Source: Candidatus Kerfeldbacteria bacterium (lineage in GTDB: Bacteria; Patescibacteriota; Patescibacteriia; SBBC01). From it: a DNA stretch of 13,041 nt. The notes under the pieces are model-generated. The model saw nothing but the letters and a program-made list of their open reading frames with translations, did no database searches and had not been told where the DNA came from. Of the stretch, positions 6,859 to 13,041 are shown piece by piece. Made by a program: the position numbers and the translations under genes. The stretch covers positions 1-13,041 of the forward strand of contig JACQKI010000040.1 in the NCBI GenBank assembly GCA_016204645.1, written 5' to 3'. How positions within the stretch are numbered: position 1 is the stretch's first letter; the number at the start of each line of letters is the position of its first letter.

Positions 6859-7907
6859 AGCCGGTTGACTCGTCAATCGTGGCGCTCTTCGTGTTGACAG
6901 CGGCGGCCTTCGTGGTTACCGTGGCCTGGACCCCGCTGCTGACCAACTTCCTCTACCGGCATCGCTTAGGCAAGCGAATCCGCGCCTCTGGGCAGACGCC
7001 GGTTTTTACCGAACTGCACCAGCAGAAGCAGGGAACGCCGACTATGGGCGGGGTCTTAATCTGGGTCACGACCCTGGCGCTGGCGTTGGTGCCGTGGTTT
7101 TTAGATCGGGTGCTCGGGCTACGCTTCTGGCACCAGTTTAATTTTTTAACTCGCGCCGAAACGCTGCTGCCGTTGGGAGCTTTGGTCGCCGCCTCGCTGG
7201 TTGGCTTGGCCGATGATTGGTTTGACATTCGGCGGACGAACAACGTCGGCGGCCTGCGCGTCCGACACCGGCTGATGATTTACAGCTTGATCGCGGCGGT
7301 CGGCGCGTGGTGGTTCGTGGCAAAACTCGATTGGACGACCATCCACGTACCCTTTGTCGGTAACTTTGACATCGGTTGGTGGTACGTCCCGATATTCATC
7401 TTCATCATCGTTGCCACGTCGCACTCGGTCAACATTACCGACGGGCTCGACGGATTGGCCGGCGGGGTTCTGCTGTCGACCTTCGCGACGTTCGGGGCCA
7501 TCGCCTTCGTCCAGGGCAGGTTCCACCTGGCGACATTCTGCGGCGTGATCGTCGGATGCCTGCTGGCGTTTTTGTGGTTCAACATCCACCCGGCCCGCTT
7601 CTTCATGGGCGACACCGGCGCAATGGGTCTCGGAACTACGCTTGGTGTGGTCGCGATGTTGACGAATGCTGCGCTCTTGCTGCCGGTGATCGCCGCGCTG
7701 CTGGTTGTTGAATCCTTGTCGGTGATCGTCCAGGTCAGCTCAAAGCTGTGGGATCGTCGCCGGCTGTTCCGCTCGGCTCCGATCCACCATCACTTTCAGG
7801 CGATTGGCTGGCCAGAACCTAAAGTCGTAATGCGTTTTTGGATTGTTTCGGCTGTTTCAGCGGTGATCGGGTTCATTCTCTTTTTGATAGATCGCGGCGT
7901 GACCTAG
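6855..7907 (+). CDS. mraY: Phospho-MurNAc-pentapeptide transferase MraY
   Basis: MraY transfers phospho-MurNAc-pentapeptide from UDP to undecaprenyl phosphate, making lipid I in the inner membrane. The 350 residues are the usual length, with about ten helices. Signatures in order are QQKQGTPTMGG (56-66), the acidic pair D120-D121 in GLADDWFDI, VNITDGLDGLAGG (192-204), FFMGDTGAMGLG (249-260) with the catalytic-type Asp 253, and the histidine loop PIHHHFQAIGW (309-319). The usual DDxxK motif reads DDWFD, so its Lys is absent. The start is ATG 6855, which overlaps the preceding stop by 4 bp; the same frame is open further upstream, but that extension only shadows the small membrane protein gene. 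No Shine-Dalgarno is present, consistent with coupling. Confidence 0.96.
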   Translation: MKPVDSSIVALFVLTAAAFVVTVAWTPLLTNFLYRHRLGKRIRASGQTPVFTELHQQKQGTPTMGGVLIWVTTLALALVPWFLDRVLGLRFWHQFNFLTRAETLLPLGALVAASLVGLADDWFDIRRTNNVGGLRVRHRLMIYSLIAAVGAWWFVAKLDWTTIHVPFVGNFDIGWWYVPIFIFIIVATSHSVNITDGLDGLAGGVLLSTFATFGAIAFVQGRFHLATFCGVIVGCLLAFLWFNIHPARFFMGDTGAMGLGTTLGVVAMLTNAALLLPVIAALLVVESLSVIVQVSSKLWDRRRLFRSAPIHHHFQAIGWPEPKVVMRFWIVSAVSAVIGFILFLIDRGVT

Positions 7908-7924
7908 CCCGATCGCGCGATTGG

Positions 7925-7933
7925 TGGTATAGT
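7925..7933 (+). promoter_or_regulatory. Possible extended -10 promoter before pgeF-murD
   Basis: TGG-TATAGT lies in the 39-bp gap after mraY and fits the TGnTATAAT extended -10 pattern at all but one position. There is no -35 match at 16-18 bp spacing. A second -10-like hexamer, TATACT, lies at 7937-7942. Transcription from either would start within about 7 bases of the ATG at 7947, giving an almost leaderless mRNA. This is a weak prediction; read-through from mraY is equally plausible because no terminator is seen. Confidence 0.35.
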
Positions 7934-7946
7934 AGGTATACTGATT

Positions 7947-10091
7947 ATGAGCGTGCTTACCCGACCGGCTATCATCCGGCCGCGCCTGTTTAGTCGTTTT
8001 CCGGAGCTGGTCGTTGGTGCGCGCGCTGTCTGGCAGGGGCGGCAACGGTTTGTTCGCGCAGCCGGTCCACGCGTTGACCGCCGCCGGGCTGATTTTTTTC
8101 GGCAGCTGGGGGTACCTCCGGAGAAGGTCGTGTTCGGTGAGCAGGTCCACGGGCGCCGGGTGGTGTTTGTACCTGGCCTACGCCCGACCCCTGGCCGATT
8201 CGTACCCAGGGCTGATGGTTTGGTAACGGACAGAAACAGCCAGTCGCTCGGGGTTTTCACGGCTGACTGCGTTCCGGTGGTGGCCTACGATCCAGTTCAG
8301 CGACTGGTCGGGGTCGCGCATGCTGGATGGCGTGGGTTGGTGAGCGGGGTAATCGATGCCCTTGTTCGAACCATGGCTGCCCACGCAACCGCTCCTCGAT
8401 CTTTGTGGATGTGGTTTGGACCGTCGGCTGGACCGTGCTGCTACGACGTTCCTCATTCACGCGACCGTCGGGCGCAGCAGTTTTTCAAGCGATTCGGCGG
8501 GTCAACTGTCATCCACCGGAAAGAAGGGACGTTTCTAAACCTCCGGCGGGCGGCCGTGCTCCAAGCCGTTACAGCTGGCGTGCCGAGGTCGCACCTCGAG
8601 ATCAGCCAGCACTGCACCATTCACGATCGCCCGCGACTGCCCTCAGCCCGGCGTCAGGCCGCGACTCGGCGGCGTTCGCTGGTGGTGGTGGCCGGGCTAC
8701 GCGATCCCTTCACCTTCCACCGCGGCCGTCGAGTGCTAGTCGTCGGATTAGGACTCCACGGTGGAGCAGCCAGCGCGGTTAGGTGGTTTGTAGGGCGAGG
8801 GGCGCGTGTTCGCGTAACCGACCGCAAGCCGGCTGGCCAGCTCGCGCCGACGATCCGCCGACTCCGCGGACTACCGGTCCAGTACCACCTCGGCGGCCAC
8901 CGTCGAGCAGACGTCCAGTGGGCTGATGTGGTGTACCAGAATCAAGGAGTACCGTCGGCAAGTGCCGTCATGCGCTTGTCTCGGCAGCTGAGCCGGCCGA
9001 TCGTCAATGAGCTATCGCTGTTTCTTCGCTTGTGTCCGGCCCTGGTTGTCGGCGTGACCGGTACACGGGGAAAGTCGTCGGTCGCCTTCTGGCTGTATCA
9101 AATGCTGCGGCGCCGGTTTAACCGCGTCGTTTTGTCAGGCAACATTGCACGCAGGCCGATGCTGAGCTTGCTCCATCGGCTCACGCCGAAGCACATTGTC
9201 GTCCTCGAGCTTTCCTCGTTCCAGCTAGAATTTCTGCCTGACGCTGCCCGCAGCCCGCACCTGGCAGTCATGACCAACCTGCTAGTCGACCACCTCGATC
9301 GGTACCGTACGCTCAGCCACTACGCGGCGGCCAAGTACAACCTCTTCCGGTACCAGACACCCCGGGACTTCGCCGTCCTGAATTACGATTCGTCACGGGC
9401 GCGGGCCGTTCGGCAGATGACGCCGGCCACGGTAATCTGGTTTTCACGCGTCGCCCACCCTCCTGGTTGGAGCCTCTTCAGCACCGGTTCCAAGTTGGTT
9501 GAGCAGCGGGGGGGGCGACGGGCCGTGCTCGTCACGTGGACGAAAAATATTCAATCCGACCCTGCCAGGCAGTCCAACTTGCTAGCAGCCGTGTCAGCGG
9601 CCCGTGCCCTGAACGTCCCGGCTTCAGCCATTCGGCGCACGCTCCTGAGGTTGCCGGGCCTACCCCACCGCCAGGAACTGGTTCGGCGGTGGCGCGGCCA
9701 TGCCGTGGTTAATGATTCAGCCTCGACTACGCCAGACGCTACGCTGGCCGCGCTCGAATCCTTCCCCGACGGCCTGTTCATCGTGGGCGGAACAGATAAG
9801 CGGTTACGTTTTCGGATGCTGGCGGAATCGCTGGCTCGCCGCAGGACTCCGCTGGTGCTGCTGCCCGGAACGGCCTCCCGCAAGTTGCTCAAAGAGCTGC
9901 GCCGTGTTCGGTACGCCGGTCAGCGTACCCAGGCTTCCTCCATGCGGGATGCGGTCCGACGAGCGACCAGCATGGCACGACCGCGGCAGCCGATCGTTTT
10001 GAGTCCCGGCGCGGCCAGCTTTGGACTGTTCAGGCACGAGTTTGACCGCGGCGATCAATTCCGTCGAGCCGTTTCGAGGCTCCGACCATGA
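7947..10091 (+). CDS. pgeF-murD: Fusion of PgeF-type laccase domain and MurD ligase
   Basis: One uninterrupted 714-codon frame encodes two whole enzymes. Residues 1-251 are a PgeF/YfiH/YlmD laccase-domain protein with its metal ligands in place: His68 (EQVHG), Cys108 (FTADCVPV) and His125 (AHAGWRG), plus ADGLVTD (89-95), FGPSAGPCCYDV (157-168) and the closing SARR (233-236). After a linker of about ten residues, 262-714 are MurD, which adds D-Glu to UDP-MurNAc-L-Ala. MurD signatures are GLGLHGG (267-273), P-loop GVTGTRGKSS (369-378), ELSSFQLE (421-428), DHLDRY (448-453), the probable carbamylated Lys463, HRQE (574-577), NDSASTTP (589-596) and SPGAASFGLF (686-695). The usual NDSKATN Lys is Ala here. 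Internal GTG codons near residues 246-248 and 263 could start free MurD, but none has a Shine-Dalgarno. The stop overlaps ftsW by 4 bp. Confidence 0.93.
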   Translation: MSVLTRPAIIRPRLFSRFPELVVGARAVWQGRQRFVRAAGPRVDRRRADFFRQLGVPPEKVVFGEQVHGRRVVFVPGLRPTPGRFVPRADGLVTDRNSQSLGVFTADCVPVVAYDPVQRLVGVAHAGWRGLVSGVIDALVRTMAAHATAPRSLWMWFGPSAGPCCYDVPHSRDRRAQQFFKRFGGSTVIHRKEGTFLNLRRAAVLQAVTAGVPRSHLEISQHCTIHDRPRLPSARRQAATRRRSLVVVAGLRDPFTFHRGRRVLVVGLGLHGGAASAVRWFVGRGARVRVTDRKPAGQLAPTIRRLRGLPVQYHLGGHRRADVQWADVVYQNQGVPSASAVMRLSRQLSRPIVNELSLFLRLCPALVVGVTGTRGKSSVAFWLYQMLRRRFNRVVLSGNIARRPMLSLLHRLTPKHIVVLELSSFQLEFLPDAARSPHLAVMTNLLVDHLDRYRTLSHYAAAKYNLFRYQTPRDFAVLNYDSSRARAVRQMTPATVIWFSRVAHPPGWSLFSTGSKLVEQRGGRRAVLVTWTKNIQSDPARQSNLLAAVSAARALNVPASAIRRTLLRLPGLPHRQELVRRWRGHAVVNDSASTTPDATLAALESFPDGLFIVGGTDKRLRFRMLAESLARRRTPLVLLPGTASRKLLKELRRVRYAGQRTQASSMRDAVRRATSMARPRQPIVLSPGAASFGLFRHEFDRGDQFRRAVSRLRP
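10076..10079 (+). promoter_or_regulatory. Modest Shine-Dalgarno site of ftsW
   Basis: GAGG, eight bases before the ftsW ATG and inside the 3' end of the pgeF-murD frame. It supports the ATG at 10088 together with the 4-bp stop/start overlap. Confidence 0.5.
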
Positions 10092-11185
10092 ACCGAACCG
10101 CCCGCCCGATCGATACGACCTTGCTGCTGATCGTAGCCGCGATCCTAGTCTTCGGCCTGATCGCGCTGTCCAGCGCCAGCACCGTCGTGGCCTACCAGGA
10201 GTACGGCGACAGCACCTACTTCCTGAAACGCCAGCTTTTGAGCGTGCTGATCGGGATTCTGGTCTTCAGCGTGGCTGTTCGGATCGACTACCGCCAGTGG
10301 CGCGCAGTCGCTTTTCCGCTGCTGGTCCTGTCGATCGGGTTGCTGGTGGCAGTCTTCGTACCTGGATTAGGCCGAGAGCTGCTCGGGGCCAAGCGCTGGA
10401 TTCAGATCGGATCGGTATTTTTTCAACCGGCTGAACTGGTGAAATTGATGTTCCTGGTGTACCTGGCCGGCTGGCTGAGCGAACGCGGACACCGCATCCA
10501 CGATCGGGCCTACGGCCTGTGGCCGTTCTTAGCAATTCTGAGTACCATTACGTTACTCATCATCAGCCAACCGGATATCGGCACCATGACCATCATCGCG
10601 CTGATTGCGCTGTCGAGCTACTTCGTGGCTGGCGCGCCGCTGCGTGACATAGCCATGATCGGCGTCTTCGCGGTTGCCGCTTTTGCGGTGCTCATCAAGA
10701 CCGCCGGCTACCGCGTCAACCGATTTCTGGTTTTTTTGAACCCACAGCTCGACCCGCAGGGGATCGGCTACCACATCAATCAGGCGCTGCTAGCGATTGG
10801 TTCGGGCGGCTTGTTCGGTTTAGGGCTCGGCCACTCGCGGCAAAAGTTCGATTACCTGCCAGAGGCCGCCAGCGACTCGATATTTGCCATTGTCGCCGAA
10901 GAGCTGGGCTTCATCGTAGTCGTCGGGCTGCTGGCGCTGTTCGTCGCTTTTGTGCTGCGGGGGTACCGGGTGGCCCGCCACGCGCCCGACGAGTTCGGCC
11001 GGATCTTAGCGGCTGGAATTACGACCTGGTTCGGGTTCCAGGCGTTCATCAACATCGGCGCGCTGACCGGAGTTTTGCCGCTGACCGGAATTCCGTTACC
11101 GTTCGTCAGCTACGGAGGTACGGCGCTGATTACGTCCTGCGCCGCCATCGGCGTTCTGGCTAACATTTCCCGCTATGCCCGCTAG
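10088..11185 (+). CDS. ftsW: SEDS glycan polymerase FtsW
   Basis: A 365-residue SEDS protein with about ten membrane helices. In the division complex FtsW polymerises lipid II into glycan strands together with a class B penicillin-binding protein. Motifs in order are GAKRWIQIG (100-108), QPAELVK (113-119, usually QPSE), QPDIGT (161-166) with the catalytic-type Asp163, the loop GYHINQALLAIGSGG (227-241), DYLPEAASDSIFA (255-267), and GVLPLTGIPLPFVSYGG (328-344). RodA is the alternative, since both share these motifs; the position between murD and murG is the classical ftsW location. The ATG overlaps the preceding stop as ATGA, with a modest GAGG site at 10076-10079. Its end overlaps the murG start by 11 bp. 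Confidence 0.93.
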   Translation: MNRTARPIDTTLLLIVAAILVFGLIALSSASTVVAYQEYGDSTYFLKRQLLSVLIGILVFSVAVRIDYRQWRAVAFPLLVLSIGLLVAVFVPGLGRELLGAKRWIQIGSVFFQPAELVKLMFLVYLAGWLSERGHRIHDRAYGLWPFLAILSTITLLIISQPDIGTMTIIALIALSSYFVAGAPLRDIAMIGVFAVAAFAVLIKTAGYRVNRFLVFLNPQLDPQGIGYHINQALLAIGSGGLFGLGLGHSRQKFDYLPEAASDSIFAIVAEELGFIVVVGLLALFVAFVLRGYRVARHAPDEFGRILAAGITTWFGFQAFINIGALTGVLPLTGIPLPFVSYGGTALITSCAAIGVLANISRYAR

Positions 11186-13041
11186 CCCGCGACCTCCGCT
11201 ACGGGTGGTACTGGTTGGCGGCAGCACGGGCGGTGCCACCGTACCGCTGCTACCAATCGCCGGCGCCCTGCGGAAGGGCAATCCGAATGCCGACCTGCTG
11301 CTGATTGGTACGCAGCAAGGACCGGAGCAGCAGTTTGCGCGTCAAGCCGGTCTGGCGTACCGCGGTATTCGAGCCGGCAAGCTGCGACGGTACTTCTCAA
11401 TCCTCAACCTGCTCGACGCCGTCCAGCTGGTACTGGGCGCCATCGACGCCTGGCGCCTGCTGCGACAGTTCCGGCCGGACGCAATCATCAGCGTCGGCAG
11501 CTACGTCAGCGTTCCGGTCGTGTACGTCGGGCGCTTGCTCGGCATTCCGAGCTTGATCCACCAGCAAGACGTGCAACCCGGCCTAGCCAACCGTTTGTGC
11601 GCACCGGTAGCGACAGCGGTGACCGTGGCCTTTCCAGAAACTGCGTCTCGTTTCCCGGCTGGCAAGACGACGGTCGCCGGTAACCCGATTCGCACTGAAC
11701 TGTTGGCTGGCAATGGGCGTCGAGCGTTCGGTCGGTTCGGGCTGCATAAAACACTGCCAGTGGTGCTGGCGTTCGGGGGCGGTACTGGTGCGCTGCGCCT
11801 GAATCAACTAGTCGCTGAAGCCGGGCTTAACCTGGTAAAGCGTTTTCAGGTTCTTCACGTGACCGGCGGCCGCCAAGACCAGTTTAGGGTTACCCACCCC
11901 AACTACCACAGCTTTAATTTTCTCGTCGATGGCATGGCCGACGCCTACGCCGTGGCAGACATCGTCGTCTGCCGCGCCGGCCTCTCGAGCCTGAGCGAAA
12001 TCGCAGCCCTGGGTAAGCCAGCCATCGTCATCCCGATTCCGGATTCCCACCAGCAAGCCAACGCAGCCTACTTTGCCCGTCAGGACGCGGCCGTGGTTCT
12101 CGACGAGCGTACCCTGGACCGGGCACGGCTCGAGCAGGCGATTCGAGAGTTGTACGACGACGCGGACGCCCGGTCGCGTTTGTCCCGTAACGTCCGGGCG
12201 CTCGCACGGCCAGATGCAGCTGAGGTCATTGCCCGTCAGGTCGAGCAACTCGGGCCGATTCACCACAACCGGAAGCTGCTGCGCGTATTGGCGTCGGCGG
12301 TGGCCGAGGTCCGCCTCGGCGAGCCGATCGCCAAGCACAGCCACTTTAAGCTCGGAGGGCCGGCCGATGTATTCGTAGTCTGCCGTGCGGTCAACGAATT
12401 AACTGCGGCCATACGAGCCGTGCGTCGTCTGAGAATTCCGTGGGTCGTACTCGGAGGAGGCGCCAACAGTGTCTTCCCGGACGCTGGCTACCGCGGGGCG
12501 GTGATTCAGGTCCGCAACGCCGAATTCTCACGGACCGGGAACGTCGTCAAGGTCGGCGCCGGAATGAACACCGGACAGTTTGCCAGCCGCTGCTTAGAAG
12601 CCGGGTTAGTCGGCATGGAATTCATCGTCGGCATCTACGGTTCGGTCGGCGGCGCAGTCCGTGGCAACGCTGGTTCGTTCGGTCGCGAGATGCGCGACAT
12701 CGTTCGGTCCTGTACGGTCGTAACCGACCGGGGTAGACTGGAATCGTGGACTGCCGAGCAGCTGCGGTTCGGCTACCGCGACAGCCGGCTCAAGCACACG
12801 GGCGGAGTCGTGGCTGAAGTCGAGTGCCAGCTGGCGGCGGGCGATGTCGCTGCCTCCCGTCGGCGGATTGCCGAGTATACTGCGTACAAGCAGGCTCACC
12901 AGCCGCTGGCGGTCCCGAGCGCCGGCTGCCTGTTCAAAAACGTCAGCCTTACGCCGGACGATCAACGGCTGCGTCAGCGCTTCGCCGCGGTAATCAAGGA
13001 CAACCGGCTGCCAGCCTGGGCGCTGATTTCCGCAGCCGGAC
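11175..13041 (+). CDS. murG-murB: Fusion of MurG and MurB, C-terminus cut by window edge
   Basis: From ATG 11175 the frame stays open to the last base, giving 622 codons with no stop. Residues 1 to about 355 are MurG, the peripheral membrane GlcNAc transferase that turns lipid I into lipid II: glycine loop GGSTGGATVPLLP (15-27), HQQDVQPGLANR (129-140), GGGTGALRLN (201-210), CRAGLSSLSE (266-275) and SHQQANAAYF (291-300). The usual His of GGTGGH is Ala21. From about 377 begins MurB, the FAD-dependent UDP-GlcNAc-enolpyruvate reductase: SHFKLGGPAD (389-398), VLGGGANSVF (425-434), YGSVGGAVRGNAG (488-500), FGYRDSRLK (532-540) and GCLFKN (584-589), with Cys585 where E. coli MurB has its catalytic Ser. 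The start overlaps the ftsW stop by 11 bp without a Shine-Dalgarno. The last MurB segment, including its Glu, lies beyond the window. Confidence 0.93.
   Translation, partial: MPASPRPPLRVVLVGGSTGGATVPLLPIAGALRKGNPNADLLLIGTQQGPEQQFARQAGLAYRGIRAGKLRRYFSILNLLDAVQLVLGAIDAWRLLRQFRPDAIISVGSYVSVPVVYVGRLLGIPSLIHQQDVQPGLANRLCAPVATAVTVAFPETASRFPAGKTTVAGNPIRTELLAGNGRRAFGRFGLHKTLPVVLAFGGGTGALRLNQLVAEAGLNLVKRFQVLHVTGGRQDQFRVTHPNYHSFNFLVDGMADAYAVADIVVCRAGLSSLSEIAALGKPAIVIPIPDSHQQANAAYFARQDAAVVLDERTLDRARLEQAIRELYDDADARSRLSRNVRALARPDAAEVIARQVEQLGPIHHNRKLLRVLASAVAEVRLGEPIAKHSHFKLGGPADVFVVCRAVNELTAAIRAVRRLRIPWVVLGGGANSVFPDAGYRGAVIQVRNAEFSRTGNVVKVGAGMNTGQFASRCLEAGLVGMEFIVGIYGSVGGAVRGNAGSFGREMRDIVRSCTVVTDRGRLESWTAEQLRFGYRDSRLKHTGGVVAEVECQLAAGDVAASRRRIAEYTAYKQAHQPLAVPSAGCLFKNVSLTPDDQRLRQRFAAVIKDNRLPAWALISAAG

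Noticed and set aside
7146..7589. Minus-strand 147-codon open frame.
   Set aside because: It is antisense to the catalytic core of mraY, and its composition (rich in Asp, Arg and Gln) is typical of a shadow frame.
7884..7889. TTGATA as a -35 box for the promoter before pgeF-murD.
   Set aside because: It lies 38 bp from the -10 candidate TATAGT, far from the needed 16-18 bp.
7912..7921. Ten-base palindrome ATCGCGCGAT in the gap before pgeF-murD.
   Set aside because: It cannot form a looped hairpin, has no T-run and no partner copy seen, and is expected by chance in GC-rich sequence.
8178..8456. Apparent second gene within the laccase domain on the minus strand.
   Set aside because: The plus-strand frame carries the conserved metal-ligand motifs over the same bases; the minus frame has no domain.
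11808..12344. Minus-strand 178-codon open frame.
   Set aside because: It lies antisense to strongly conserved murG-murB motifs and shows no recognisable domain. GC-rich genes often leave open antisense frames.

Overview
The window carries two gene clusters that point away from each other, plus one membrane glycosyltransferase gene. Reading left to right, positions 1-4643 (minus strand) are a type IV pilus assembly operon transcribed leftwards in the order pilB, pilC, pilM, pilN, pilO-like (cut by the window edge). Positions 4720-6483 (minus strand) encode a large GT-C-type (family 39-like) membrane glycosyltransferase. Positions 6490-13041 (plus strand) are a division and cell wall (dcw) type operon: a small membrane protein, mraY, a laccase-domain/PgeF::MurD fusion, ftsW, and a MurG::MurB fusion that runs off the right edge.

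The organism is a bacterium using the standard code, since TGA acts as a stop in several start/stop overlaps. The sequence is moderately GC-rich by eye, genes overlap heavily, starts are often TTG or GTG, and clear Shine-Dalgarno sites are rare. The compressed dcw cluster, the MurD signatures (GLGLHGG, GTRGKSS, NDSASTTP), the MurG signatures (GGSTGGATVPLLP, HQQDVQPGLAN) and a small HYxxxFGIDxIGPW membrane protein beside mraY resemble what I recall from Candidate Phyla Radiation (Patescibacteria) genomes. That placement is an inference, not a search result.

Pilus side: a near-consensus sigma-70 promoter (TTGACT, 17 bp, extended TGA-TATAAT) lies in the only sizeable gap (4644-4719) and drives pilB. 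The following genes are coupled by a 1-bp gap, two 8-bp overlaps and a 4-bp overlap. PilB is the assembly ATPase, PilC the inner-membrane platform, and PilM, PilN and PilO the alignment subcomplex. The neighbouring glycosyltransferase could modify pilins or other surface proteins, but only gene order suggests this.

Wall side: MraY makes lipid I, MurG makes lipid II, MurD and MurB act earlier in the cytoplasm, and FtsW is the SEDS glycan polymerase. The most notable feature is that two of the open frames are enzyme fusions. A full PgeF-type laccase domain, a family linked in E. coli to removing wrongly made UDP-MurNAc-L-Ser, is fused in front of MurD, the ligase that would use that intermediate next. 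MurB is fused behind MurG, tying an early cytosolic reductase to the membrane-associated lipid II synthase. No RNA genes, CRISPR arrays, insertion sequences or long repeats were seen.
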